Made by a program: the position numbers and the translations under genes
The notes under the pieces: generated by a model
The model's input: only the letters and a program-made list of their open reading frames with translations
The model's database searches: none
Told to the model about the DNA's origin: nothing
Shown here: positions 49,686-61,483 of the stretch, piece after piece
Layout of the letters: every line of letters begins with the position of its first letter
How positions within the stretch are numbered: position 1 is the stretch's first letter
NCBI GenBank assembly: GCA_030435675.1
Contig: CM059625.1
Span: forward strand, 1,178,001 to 1,242,000
DNA from: Steinernema hermaphroditum
Lineage: Eukaryota > Nematoda > Chromadorea > Rhabditida > Steinernematidae
Direction: 5' to 3'
Length of the DNA: 64,000 nucleotides

Positions 49686-50618
49686 AAACGGCATTTGTGC
49701 CTTTGATCCGTGGACATTATTGAATTTATTTGTTTGTTGTAGATACTGTCAGCAGAGCTTTCCAAGGTTGTTGAATTCAGAAAACGTGTGATATTTGTGA
49801 TATAGAGATGGCAACAGATTTGATAAAACCGGTACACTGTGTGCAGGGCGTTTTCCCTATCTCCAATCTGCTCCGCATCTTCAAGTCAGTGGGTTGAAAT
49901 GCAGATTGTTTGAGGGCCATTCGTCTGTAAAACTGGGATCCGCTCCCTGCATGCTTATTCGACTTGGTACATTAACGATGTGACCTTTTATTTTTTTACC
50001 ACACATGACCGATAATGCAATCAGATGATCGATTTATGTCAATCCTTGTTATCTATCAGTCTACCAAACCAATGGCCATCGCCAAATACACGCAATTTAT
50101 TAATACCAGCCACACTGCAGGTAAACGAACTCGGTTAATCTGAGATCTTTACTCTGTTAATCAGCGGAAATGATTTCACTGTTTCGAGTTTCAACTCGCA
50201 TTACATCGTCTGAAATGGCTCCTTGCTGCGCTATTTTGTCGACTTCAAAACACGCGTAGCTGACAGCTCTTTCTGATTCACGATAGTTCGCCGATTCCCT
50301 AATCGCATCAGCCCTTCCATGTCGACCTTTCGAAGCGTCGGCCGATGTTGTAACCTGTTACAGCAACAAGCCAAAGTCGTGAGCACTAATATAAGAAGTT
50401 GGCTGAAGGCGCAAAAGGCAATCCGGTTTCTTCTGCGCACGGTGCGACAACCCAAAACAGTGCGGGGTAAACAACGCCCTCGCCCCTGTCGCTTCCTTCT
50501 CAATTGGCGTAAGGGTCGCAATGTCGTCTTGCCGCTGTTTTTTTCATTTTCTTGGCGATCGTTCTGGCCTGCTTCCTACGGGAATCTACATTATAATACT
50601 AAGACTCGGTATTTTCAG
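49686..50618 (+). other. Intergenic region between amt and the TTR gene
   Basis: It contains the amt 3' flank and the TTR promoter. Frames at 50231-50521 (minus) and 50319 onward (plus) overlap in a moderately GC-rich patch. They end in the tttcag acceptor before the TTR start and show no known motif. Confidence 0.45.
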
Positions 50619-51106
50619 ATGCATCTCTCTGCAGTTGTTTTCGCTCTCCTACCACTGTTGGCCCTCGGCCTTCCCTCCTTAAAGATCGGAAAGCTGCAAA
50701 GTGCGGCTGTCAAGGGTGTCCTCATGTGCAACAACAAACCAGCCGTCAACGTGAAAGTCAAGCTCTACGACGACGACCGGGGAATCGACCTCGACGATCT
50801 GATGGACGAAGGCCTCACTGACAATGAAGGACGGTTCCAGCTGCAGGGCCATGAGACCGAAATCACTACCATCGACCCGAAGCTTAACGTGTATCACGAC
50901 TGCAACGACGAAAAAACGGTACGTGCTCGATTGCAAAAGAGAAGCTGTAAACAAAGGACGTGTTCTAGCCTTGCCTGAAGAAGTTCTCCATCATACTGCC
51001 TGACAGCTACGTGTCGCTCGGAGAGAAGCCGGAGAAGGTGTTCGACGCCGGAACCTTGAATCTGGACGGCCGATTCTCTGGAGAAAGCCGTGACTGCTTG
51101 AACTAG
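50619..51106 (+). CDS. ttr: Transthyretin-like (TTR) family secreted protein
   Basis: Two exons, 50619-50918 and 50969-51106, encode 145 residues. The ATG directly follows attttcag, a textbook spliced-leader acceptor, so the start is well placed. Residues 1-17 or so (MHLSAVVFALLPLLALG) form a signal peptide. The mature part has the nematode TTR-like core: AVKGVLMCNNKPAVNVKVKL, an acidic DDLMDEGLTD loop, GRFQLQGHE, YHDCND, then PCLKKF and a C-terminal SRDCLN. This gives four Cys for two disulphides. The length matches the family's usual 130-160 residues. TTR-like proteins form a very large nematode-specific family of secreted proteins, abundant in parasite secretions; a few are linked to neuron health or apoptotic-cell recognition, and most have no known role. 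An aataaa signal lies at 51196-51201, 90 bp after the stop. Confidence 0.93.
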
Positions 51107-51195
51107 AGTGAAATTGAACCAAACTCTACTTCTGAGAGTTTTTTTCTCTGTGAATCTAAATCTGTTTCTGATGTTTTGCGCTGACACTGCATTGT

Positions 51196-51201
51196 AATAA
51201 A
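51196..51201 (+). terminator. Poly(A) signal of the TTR gene
   Basis: A canonical aataaa hexamer about 90 bp downstream of the TTR stop codon, suitable for directing cleavage and polyadenylation. Confidence 0.7.
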
Positions 51202-54154
51202 CACTGAATCTCACCGCACGCACTTTGCGTTTTGTCTTCCAAACAGGTCCTTTCAAACACAAAACTAGAACATTGACAAGGAACCCATGAACCAAAATTC
51301 GTTGTTACAGACTCACCCACAAGCCTATGAGGAACTGAATGTCCCTTTTTAACGCACATTCGAAAATCATTCGGTCGCGCAATAAGTGTGACCGTAACCG
51401 AACCGGTTTTAAACACCGATTTTAACGTAACTCTGTTCCTTCCGTATTGCTGTGTAAATGGTTTGATTGGAAATTCGCGAGTATCATGCTCAATGAATGG
51501 TAACAAACTTTGTTAAGGATTTTCTATACCCAAATGTGTCCACAGAATCTACACCTCGTTTCAATGGCACAGATTTCCGAAGTGCTTAATATCGTCATTC
51601 CAACGCCTTCGATAGGGAGGCTTTAGACGGACTGATGGAAGTAATTGCCGTGAATTAAACAAGACGACTGATCTAACACATTTCTGAGTTTTTCACATTG
51701 CCCACTATGAAAACAATGTGTGCATATGGATAGGTTTGAATGGCCGACCTCTCGTTTTGTCCATTTCGATAGGTGTATATGGGCCAACATTGTGTATTAG
51801 AAATATCATGAACTGAAGCACAAGTTCTAGCATTTGGTGGATTTATTACTATGCGCTGTAAATAAAACTCTTGAAAAAAACGTCAGAACCCTTTGATCTC
51901 TAAACATATACGAATAAGGCATTAATGTAGTCGTTTATTCAGAGCCCCTAATGTTTGAAGCCATCCGCAGAGCTGCATTGAAACACATGACTCGTGACGT
52001 CCGAACAGAGCAGAGCAGATAATGAAAATTAGATGCATGAGTGATTTACCGAAAATAGGCAACGGCCGCATGCCCCGTGCACTTCCCCTATCCTCTCATT
52101 TACAAATTTGCTATTTGTGTTGGCCTTGCGCATTTCGTGGTGTAGGTTCGTGTCCGCCGCTGACGAATGTAACGCCCAATCACTAAGAACCAATATAGAA
52201 ACTATTGAGACCCGAGCAGAATACGTGGGTCTCAGTATTGAATATGCCACTTGCCGGACAATGGACATCATACCACCTGTCACGACACAATTAAATAGGT
52301 ACATGTGCCCCTTTGAAAAGATGTCACATGGATTCAGTGCATTCAAAGCATGCCCACAATCGCGGGCAAGACAGTTACCCCTTTCAACTGTTGCCTTTGA
52401 TTCGGACCGCGCTTAAGTCAGTAGACCAAAGCTTTCTTGTATATCGTATCTGATTTAAAATGGACTTCTGGTCAGTAGTCTGAACGGCAGCGAAAGACCT
52501 TACCTCCGAGCACGAGAATGAAACTGAATATAGCATGCTCATTACGTATATAAGCGGATGCGTGAATCATGTTTCCGGCAAACGACTTGGTGCATCATCC
52601 CGGCAACATATCTGCATAGCTTTTGCGTCAAGCCCTCCTGCTACAATCCCTTGCATTTAACTTGGCAAATGCAGATGTCTCGAAAGCATAAGCATCCCGG
52701 AAAAAAAAATTTGGCGGAAATATCGCCCGTTCCCGCAAGTATCACAATGAAATACGATAGAAGAATCAGAAATGAAGGAACGTTAGAAATATTTGCCTAT
52801 ATAAATAAGTTTTATTTTTTACACATTTTTAATTGCTTTTTACCTTGACAGGTACCTTTACCTTTTCACCTTAACAGGTAGCATTTACATCGATATATGT
52901 ATAATCTGTGCTCGCTTGTGCACATGGCACGAACTATTCTTCCCTTAATTGTAGTTTGACATGTGCTATTTTTCGAGCCACCCCTCTAATGATTGTAGTT
53001 TTGTCCCTCCACAAAGTGCGAACTTCCGATTTCCGACTGTTTGACTTTTGTTGTAGCTAGTTCTTCACCGTTTCCCGGTACGTTAGCGCATTTCTTGTTA
53101 CCTGGTGACTGGTGACAACTGAAGAGGCAGGTCATACCAAAATTGTGCTTTCTTTTTTACTACACGTAACCTGCTCTAAAACCATCGCTGTTCGTATCTT
53201 AACTGTCACCTTCGCCCGCCTGACAATAGGTATGTATCCCAAGGACGGCGACCTTTGCAAGCCGAAAGGTAATATGTCCCAACAATCCGTTTCAAACATC
53301 TGTGTGTGTGTGTTGGAAGGTGGGACCGTTGAAGGTCCCAAGAAGGTAAACAGGACATATAACAGCTTGTGAAGGGGATTACCGTAGCTTCATTCATTCA
53401 TAAATTCAAAATGTATCCACGATGCAGAAGCTGTTCCGTAGCTTAAACTATAAGCTGCTAAAATTTCACTGTTTTCGCAAAACTTTCTGTGGGTGTTTAC
53501 GTATGAATGAGGTACTGAAGCACGCAAGATTGAAAGGTTAGTTCCCATGGTAATCAGCCTCACTTTCACATCCCATTAGTTTGGAAGTTAATACTACATA
53601 TTTCGTGACGTGTTCTTGTTTTCTGAATCGTGTCTTACAGCTAGGATCTCTTAATCTCTTGCGTAGTCACCTCACTTGACATTCAGATTTTCTCATTGTC
53701 AAGTGACATTCGCATTTTGTGACATTCTCACGTATGGCACAAAACAATTAAAGTCATTCACGTTGTTTTCGAGTTTTCGACAGCATTACTCCTGAGCAGA
53801 TTAGTGTATTCCTATTATTCTGTTGTAAAGAAGCATGCATTTTGCTATGAACCGTGAATGTATTTTTATTCAAAATTGGACACACATGGTAGGTATGTTA
53901 TTTTGGTCCTTCTCGCTTCCCGCTGGGAGAGGAAAGATGGTAGGTTTAAGCTTGTGCTTTTTACGTTAAGATAAAGTGCATCAGCTACGGTTAACGAAAG
54001 CTCTTATTTGAAAGAATTTTCTTAAACGTGAAATACTCTGCAAATTCACATGTTACATGACCGTGACTTTGAACAACGTGAGCATATCTCCGAAAGTGCG
54101 GAGTAATTGTCGGTAACGTCCCGTTGGAACGTGGAATTTTACTCGAATATCGTA
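51202..54154. other. Gene-poor stretch downstream of the TTR gene
   Basis: No exon supported. Frames at 52108-52416 and 52558-52848 (plus, about 100 codons each) match nothing known and have no in-phase neighbours. A caggtacctttacctttt / caggtagcattta duplication near 52850-52890 is minor. Confidence 0.4.
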
Positions 54155-54204
54155 GTGCTGCTGTTAAGGGTGTTCTCATGTGCAATAACAAACAAGCCGT
54201 TCTC
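54155..54204 (+). pseudogene. Fragment of a transthyretin-like gene
   Basis: Fifty bases match 50701-50750 of the intact TTR gene at 42 positions by my alignment. They translate in frame to SAAVKGVLMCNNKQAV against SAAVKGVLMCNNKPAV. Most differences are third-position changes (GTC to GTT, AAC to AAT), and one changes Pro to Gln. A ..cgtag acceptor-like triplet stands just before it. Beyond the match the frame runs into a stop at about 54236, and no signal-peptide exon or second half was found. The pattern of silent changes suggests the copy was functional for some time after duplication before decaying. A surviving short exon of another TTR gene is less likely. Confidence 0.65.
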
Positions 54205-54837
54205 TATTTGTGGGCAAATTTCTGTGATCAAAGCTGATTTGGCAGTGCACCGAGCAAGCTTGCATATTTTACAGTGTTTGATTTTTAACTGAACATTTAT
54301 GGTGGTCTGTTCAGCAAAGAACGACAAGTCGGCGGACATTTAAACTGTTTACAACCGGGAAATCTCCTGGACCCAATCTTTCCCTTGTTGACGTAATGTA
54401 ATTAAAACTGACGTTGCTTTTTAGAATTCCGTGCCACCCGATATTCTAATTTTATCACAGATGAACATTGGAGGTAACTGAAAATGTATTTCGTTCACGA
54501 CAAGTCATTAGCAGCTCACCTGCAGTTTGGGCTATAACTGGATTCAGGTTCTCTTTCCTCATGATGATATCTTAATCATTGTTGATTTTCTCAAAACTTT
54601 TATTATTCCTCGCATTACCTTCTATCGTAAACAATTACACATAACTTTCGACTTTGGGCACAACACGGGATAAGGGTCGGTTATTGTGGGTTGCAGGAGC
54701 ATTCGTTCAAACATCTTGCGTGTAATTCCCACGCTTTCTTCCGCACAGACATAAGATTTTCCTTTGCTAATTTGCAAACTCTTCAGAAACGTCCTATTGT
54801 TCGTACTTCGGCACCATATGCCACTTATCCTAAGGGT

Positions 54838-57800
54838 ATGAAAAGTAATCTAAAGGCGGCAGACGACGAGGTGCGCCGTGTAAGAAGCGAACTAACCTTT
54901 GCCGTTCCTGACGAGCTCGATGACTATCTGAAAAAACTGCAGTCGCTTCCTCTTACATATGAACAACTCCGCAAGTTTGACTTGCGAATGGTGCTGAAAG
55001 GCATCAAGAACGACTTTCACACACCTGATGTTGCCAAGCAGCGATCGAAGGATCTCTTGATGCGGTACGATTGTCCAAAGGTTGGGCCACTGCTTTGTGG
55101 CCGTTACATGTTAGAGGTTTAGAAACTGTCCGATTATCCCAGAAACGCACCTGACCACAGAAAAGCTGCAATCAGTTCTAGCGCTACAACGCAATGCGCA
55201 CCATCGAAACGTGTGTTACCTGAGCGAAAGGTTCGTATATATAATAAACGAAGTAATTTACAAGTGGATATTCTATTTACCCTCCAACTTCATAAGGCTG
55301 CTTTCAGAGATTTCAGCAAACACTGTCTTTTTCGTCAACATGCTCGGTGTCTATTGCTCCAACCAAGGCACGTTCTCGTTTCCCACAAAAAGCTAGTTTG
55401 CTGCACAGAAAAGCGAAACAAGCGCAAGAATCCAATGACGAACCTCTTATGCCCGATGACGTCATGAGTTCCACTGCCGACAATAGCGCTGGCGCTCCGA
55501 ATAAGCCAGCGAATGCCAAAACAAAGAATTTTGAGGTCAGAAAAAATAAAAAAATGAAATGAAATGAAACGCTTACAGAACGATAAGAAAACAATACTGG
55601 AAAGTTTATCTTCCATTGATACAGCCGACATGCTAAAGTTCTTCGAAGAACTCAACGATTCAATTCAGCCACCCATACCTGCACTGCCTCCATGGAATAG
55701 GGTAGGAACGGTGACCTATACAAATTCAGAAAGGAACGATTTCAGCGAGTAACAAAACCAGCCGAACCAAATCGATCTGTTCCTACCGAACCTGGACGGA
55801 TACCGAGCCGAATGACTTCCGAGAAACAAAAGACTATATTAGCTCCATCATTGAACACACATACGACACAAAAGCCTCAGTTATATCGTTCCAGTAGAAG
55901 TCCGTTAGCAAATATCGCAGAACCTCAAGCAGACACTTCTACGGGGAGCATAGGTGACCTTCTTGTACGTAGCGAAATTGACGGAAACATATCGCGCCGG
56001 ATATTGGATTTGCAGGATTCCATATTTTCTACAGAACAAGTTGAACCAGCTAATACTGTACACCAAACACAGAACAAGACTGCGACATATAATGTAATAG
56101 ATTTAAGTGAAGAATTTCGATTTTAAATTATTTAGCTGGTTTCCCAAGCATATGGACAGAAAAATTACCAACAAGGGCAGCACTTACCGGAAACGAATCT
56201 CATGAATTCTAGTGGATTTGAACGACCGAGGCATGAAATACCAAGGCACGCCGATTCTAATGCACGCATAAGAGTAAACATGTTTGAGGAGACGAATTTA
56301 CTCATTCCCTATTTCCAGCAGCGCACTTGCCTGGTAAGAACGACCCTTCGAGCACCTCTACATTCAAATAAAGCTGCTACCATTTCTCGTTTGGATTTGC
56401 AGTCAAGAAACGAGAAACAGTGCAAAACATCCACTGCCGACACTGTATGTGACAGCTCCGCAAATTCCTAATAATTCTTTTCTGCGCTTATAGATGGTCG
56501 TTACCAGACCTACACTACGATCATCTCCTTGCCGAAGCGTGGCCCATAAAAATGCACAATATCCCAACAAACTACTCAATAACAGAACACCAAATGACCC
56601 GGAGCAAATTACGATATCGGTTGGACCAGCTGTACCTCATGATCACCGGGTAATTGATTTTCTCAGCTGTGAACGCTTTGTAAAAAATTTGAACATCTTT
56701 CAACGAGCCTTGCAGAACCGATCAAAGGGATTAAAGACGGATTGTAGCATATCAAAAAAGCAAAACCCATTATCTACTAAGGGTTTCTCAATCCCACTTT
56801 CTCCTGACCGTATGTCAATCAAGAACGAAAAACCCACCAGTGACCAAAACGGGAACCCACAGTATACGGCTACGGTACGTTTGGCGATTTTCTCATATTA
56901 CTGTTTTCACTGCAGAAGCCTAAGCGGAAACAGTCGGAAACATTAGACCCGAGAAGCTCCATAAAATGCGGCATAAATTTGCAATCCACGGATACAAAAC
57001 GACAAGTGTCATCACTTTACGACACCTTTGTGAAAGGCAATGGTACATCGGCTAGAACCAGTATGGTAGGATCTTCCGCTACTACACCATACACTTCGGT
57101 ACGTAAAATCGCACTTTCTTTTAATGAATCCGCATCCAGCCAATGCCTGTTGTTGGTGTGATACAAAACACAGGTGACGTATTGAAAACGTCTGTGTCTG
57201 ACGAAGTCAGCATGTCCAGCACCTTGTACACTGCGCCCCTACAGAAAATACCAAAAGCGAAGCTTACCCTGGAATTCCGCAGTGCGTTAAGGAACATAAG
57301 AAGGGAAAAAGCAAAGGAATTCGTACAAAACCACACAGAACAGGTAACATTAATGGTATGAAAATATCCTATGTATGGTTGAAGATCTCTCTTAACGAGG
57401 AGATTATCAGCAAAGAGCACTGCAAAGACAAGCACAAGTCCAAAGAGACAACTGAATCAGAATCTGAAAGAACGGTAACCAGGCGCGTGATGATCTCTAA
57501 TGGATCAACGATTTTAGAGCGCACAGAATAAAAGAACAACAAAAGAGTACGACGAAAGGGCGGAAGATTTCCGCAACTATAAATTCATTAAAAAGCAGAT
57601 GCTTGCAGTAAAACTAACGTTATTTACGTAGATAATAAGCGCATCGTTTAGGAAAGCGGTAACAATGATGAAACCAAAGTGGACATGACATATCATGGCG
57701 GTGACAAAAACATTCAGCACAGAACAAGCGCAAATAGTGGACAATCCTCCCCAAGCGACAGATTCGTGAGAGAAGATCCTGTCCGGCATGAAAATGTAAG

Positions 57801-59719
57801 CAATCTGTCATTCAAAATTTGTCTATGCAAAATTAAAGGTGACAGAAAATAATGAATTTTCAACAATTTACAGAAAAGAACGCGCACAGCTCGGCGCAGT
57901 GACGAGAAGCCGCATCGCCAATCCAGTATTTCATCAGACGATGCAGACAGGGGCCAAACGAAGAGGCGATACAAAACCGAGGGAAGCGATCGGACACGCC
58001 GCGATCGTGAAGAAATCCGGATACGGGACAGAAGATCGGGACGCGACTACCGTTCAACGTCAAATGATGAGGAGAGAGCAAGAAAGCGAACACGAGACCG
58101 AAGGAGCCGCAGTGGCGAGACGCACAGAAGGCGGTCCTCAGTTTCCAGTAATGAGCGTCAAGTGGTTGTAATCACACGGTATTACAACGAGTTCGGTTAC
58201 ACGTACGATAAGTCGTCGGGTTACCAATCTCGAAAATACCAGCTCAGGGATCGTCACGATTATGACGGATGGCGTAGAGACGAAAGAGAGTGTCGAGATC
58301 GGAGACCTCCTAATTGCCGTGAACATCTACCTGCTCACAGTAGATCCAGGGAGAAGGAGCGACGGAGCAATCCAGAAAGACATCGTAGCCATACCGATCA
58401 TCGTGAAGACAGGCATCATGTTACGCGTGATGATCAGAAAGCCACTAGGCCGAAAGTGCAAGATGAAAATTTGAAAACTGGCCCGACCAAGAACGTTTGT
58501 TTTTGTTGTCATAACCAAACGTTCTACCATCACGATACCACAGTACGCATAAAACAAGCGGACGATAAACAACTGGAAGATAAGAACGGACAGATTCAAA
58601 ACGCCAAGGTGAGCGTTTATAGAACGGAATCGAATGTTGTACTTCTCTCGCTTATTTAATTGTACCCATCACCTTGCAGGCGCGCCTTGTTCCTGAACTC
58701 GAAGAAGATGAGATTGATGACCAGGAGACATGCGATATTCGAGATGGTGGCATCATAAGTGCGTCCTCCGGACACATACAACAGTCATGTACGGAAGATC
58801 AAGAAGAATCGTATACCTCAGACACGGAGTCGTCTTCTGAATCGTCCGACAATGAAGAACTGGTATCGATAAGCCGAGCAAATAGTGGTATATTCTTAGT
58901 TTAGGATGCTGCTGACGTAGCTATTAATGAAAGTTTGGTCGATGGAAGCGAAAAGAAGGTGAGATTGTGCAAATGCATTGTTCCAGTTCTTGATTACCAG
59001 TCCGCCGATCCCGTCAATAGTACTTCAAAAACTGATATCATGAACAATGAGGACAAAGGTGGCTCTCAAGATATTGACTCGGAGAACGAAGGAGATTCTC
59101 CCGGAAAAGAACATGAATGTTGGGTAAACCATTGGACGTAAAGCTCAAGCTACCCATATACTGCAGAGCGATGATGCTATCCCACGGCAAGCAGAATACT
59201 GTGAGGCTAAGGAGGAACTTACTGAAGACACGTCTCATGAATTTAACTGCTACGAAAATGACTACGAATGTGAACAATACGATGGTCCCTATTACAACGT
59301 TGATTCGGATGACTCCGATGCGTCGTCCCAAAAGAGTGATTACGAGCGAGAGGTAAAATGAAAAAAAACAAGGGCGGGACTAGGAACTAGCCACTTCCCT
59401 TCTCGAATTCTATTCTAATCTTAGAAGTCCCTTACTTCATACTAACAGTATTCAGAACAGTGACAGTGAAACCGAACAGCGTCATGCTCCAGCTCTCGAT
59501 GAGCACGACGAGCTCGGAACGAGCGGTACGGTTGGTGAACCATGGGATCAAAACCAAGGGGATGAAGATCGAGAACTTGAGGTGCATTGCCTATGCGATA
59601 ATGCGTATATCCTTGATGGACTTCAGATGCAACGAAAAGAACGTCAGGAAACCGACGACGCCGTGCGATCCATTGAAGCAGCTTTGAACGCTTTTGCCAA
59701 TGAGGTGGACGAGTATTGA
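54838..59719 (+). CDS. Large disordered RS/acidic protein with TFIIS N-terminal-like domain
   Basis: Nineteen exons: 54838-55064, 55143-55230, 55317-55535, 55579-55701, 55746-56093, 56136-56333, 56403-56444, 56494-56874, 56916-57098, 57140-57343, 57385-57474, 57527-57607, 57652-57795, 57874-58608, 58680-58862, 58905-58958, 59001-59123, 59167-59352 and 59456-59719, giving 1,290 residues. Residues about 14-76 (LDDYLKKLQSLPLTYEQLRK, DLRMVLKGIKND, AKQRSKDLLMR) resemble the four-helix TFIIS N-terminal (LW/TND) domain of elongation factors such as TFIIS, IWS1, Med26 and PNUTS. The middle is polar and disordered. Residues about 777-1021 are rich in Arg, Asp and Ser (RTRDRRSRSGETHRRRSS) and include a Cys/His cluster (CFCCHNQTFYHH). 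The C-terminus is strongly acidic. A nuclear role in transcription or mRNA processing is likely but inferred; I do not recognise the orthologue. The first ATG follows an actcttcag acceptor, consistent with trans-splicing. The exon 1/2 junction (donor cg|gtacga) is the least certain. Confidence 0.82.
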
Positions 59720-59923
59720 CATGGCTGATGAAGTTACACTTCTCTACAGATGCCGACAAAGTGGTCTCATTCATTTTCAAGTTGATAATTTATATTTTTA
59801 ACTGACAGAACCTGAACTTTTCACAATCGCATATTAAAGGTCACACACTAACGCGAAAGACTTCAAAATCTTTGGTTGAACCATTGGAAATAACAAAATA
59901 ACAATTGCGAAAGCCAAAGACGC
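59720..59923. other. Convergent intergenic gap
   Basis: Only 204 bp separate the stop codons of the RS/acidic gene (plus) and clpf-1 (minus). Both 3' untranslated regions must fit here or overlap. An attaaa hexamer occurs near 59833 on the plus strand. Confidence 0.6.
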
Positions 59924-61483
59924 TCAGTGTACTCGAACTTCGTCATCGGTAAACGTTACATCCGATAGCAGACCCACTGTTGTTCCCTCTGGAAAACTGG
60001 GTTGAGGACACGTAATCGACAGCTGCCGATTCTCAACAGACACATCCACAATAACGATGAATCCAATAGCCACTGCGCTTAGCAGACTTTGGTCTACGAC
60101 AGTAAAGCCTTCCGTAATGGCCACAACGTGATTAACAAGCTTCGCTGATGGCTCAATGCGCACAACCATCATTCTATGATCCGTAGTCTTCATTCCGTGA
60201 GGCATGCAGGATTCTGGTAATCGCTCAGTACCAATTTTTGCAATTATCAAATCGTCAAAGCTGATCACGATTCTGAACGGGTTATAGCTGATTTGTCGGG
60301 TTCCGTAAAAATACTGAGAAAAAGACATTATATGAGCAAAGTTTCTCTTCGTTACCTTGTGGAACGACTTCGTTCTGTTCGCACTGCGTATAGCTGGGGA
60401 GCGTGCCTCGACTCCGCCACTCTTCGGATGGTGTACAATCTACAAAATGTCAGTTATGTGTCCTATTTTCGGTACATGGAGACCGACCTTCACGAAACTG
60501 GGCAAATCTCGTTTGAGCTCTGTAAAAAGTCGTTCGTGATCCAGTACAACGACGATGTCGACTTCAAAGGACTCCGCTACGTTGACAAGAGATTTGTAGC
60601 CAGCTCCGTTCACCCAACCACAGGTGTTAATAATGATACCTGATTTATCTATCTGAGGGCTATCCTCACATTCTTTATTCACCATTTTAGCTAGTTCCTC
60701 AACTAAGCGATCATACAGTGGTATGTTTGTACCCGGTGATTTGTCGCCAAACTGAAATAGCAAACACAGGTAATTTTCTGAAGTATAGCTTATCAAACCT
60801 GGAAAACTTTAGCACATCTATCGTCGAATCCATAGACAGGATCAGCAGTTCGATCGATCATAAGAGCGCCAATGGTTCCGGCAACTGATACGTTTCCCTA
60901 GAAGTTGTGAACTTTTAATAAACTTACGAGAAGGAGGAAGGACGAACCTGCCCAACGTCGACATCCACATACATTGGTGTGTGTCCCATGCGAACAGCGT
61001 AATTAGTCAATATCCTGCATACCGTACTTTTTCCGACATCCGTCGGCCCAACGACCATCGTACGAGGCCCTCTCGTTTTGCCCGTCAGGTCAGCTCTGGC
61101 CTTGACTCGAATTTGCTCCATTCCCTCGTGTGTGTTGAGATATAGAATCTAAATATTTGTTACATATGTCGAAACGATGCAATTTACTCAACCAACCATA
61201 GGATGATTGCTCTCTGCGACGTATGCGTTGCTGGCACTCCCAGAAATCTCAATAGTCGCTCCAGTCCACGAAAACACTGCGACTCTCATGCCTAGAAAAC
61301 CACTCTCAATTATGAATTAAAGACATTGTGATTCTTACCGGGCAGAAATACGTATTTTTCATTTTGCTTCAGTTCAGTGCCAAAAACCTCCGCCCTTCCA
61401 GAGCAGAGTTCAATGGCGACGTCTTCCGAAACAACATCGAATCGTAGTTCGTTATCTTCTTTTAGCGTAAACTGCTCAACCAT
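59924..61483 (-). CDS. clpf-1: Polyribonucleotide 5'-hydroxyl-kinase / pre-mRNA cleavage factor CLP1
   Basis: Seven exons in phase: 61483-61339, 61291-61197, 61148-60948, 60897-60799, 60751-60488, 60439-60356 and 60313-59924. They give 425 residues, the same length as human CLP1. The start is the ATG three bases behind a ctttcaag acceptor; the frame is open further upstream but without ATG. N-terminal domain: [38 protein letters not shown]. Central kinase domain with Walker [10 protein letters not shown] at 114-122, [23 protein letters not shown] and [22 protein letters not shown]-terminal domain: YFYGTRQ and [13 protein letters not shown]1 works in cleavage factor II of mRNA 3'-end formation and in the tRNA-splicing endonuclease complex, phosphorylating RNA 5' ends. 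The catalytic P-loop is intact. After the conserved DVGQG the usual SIPGT reads SVAGT. Confidence 0.95.

Noticed and set aside
50319..50618. N-terminal extension of the TTR protein in an upstream open frame
   Set aside because: An acceptor directly abuts the internal ATG, which begins a good signal peptide; the upstream frame shows no family resemblance.
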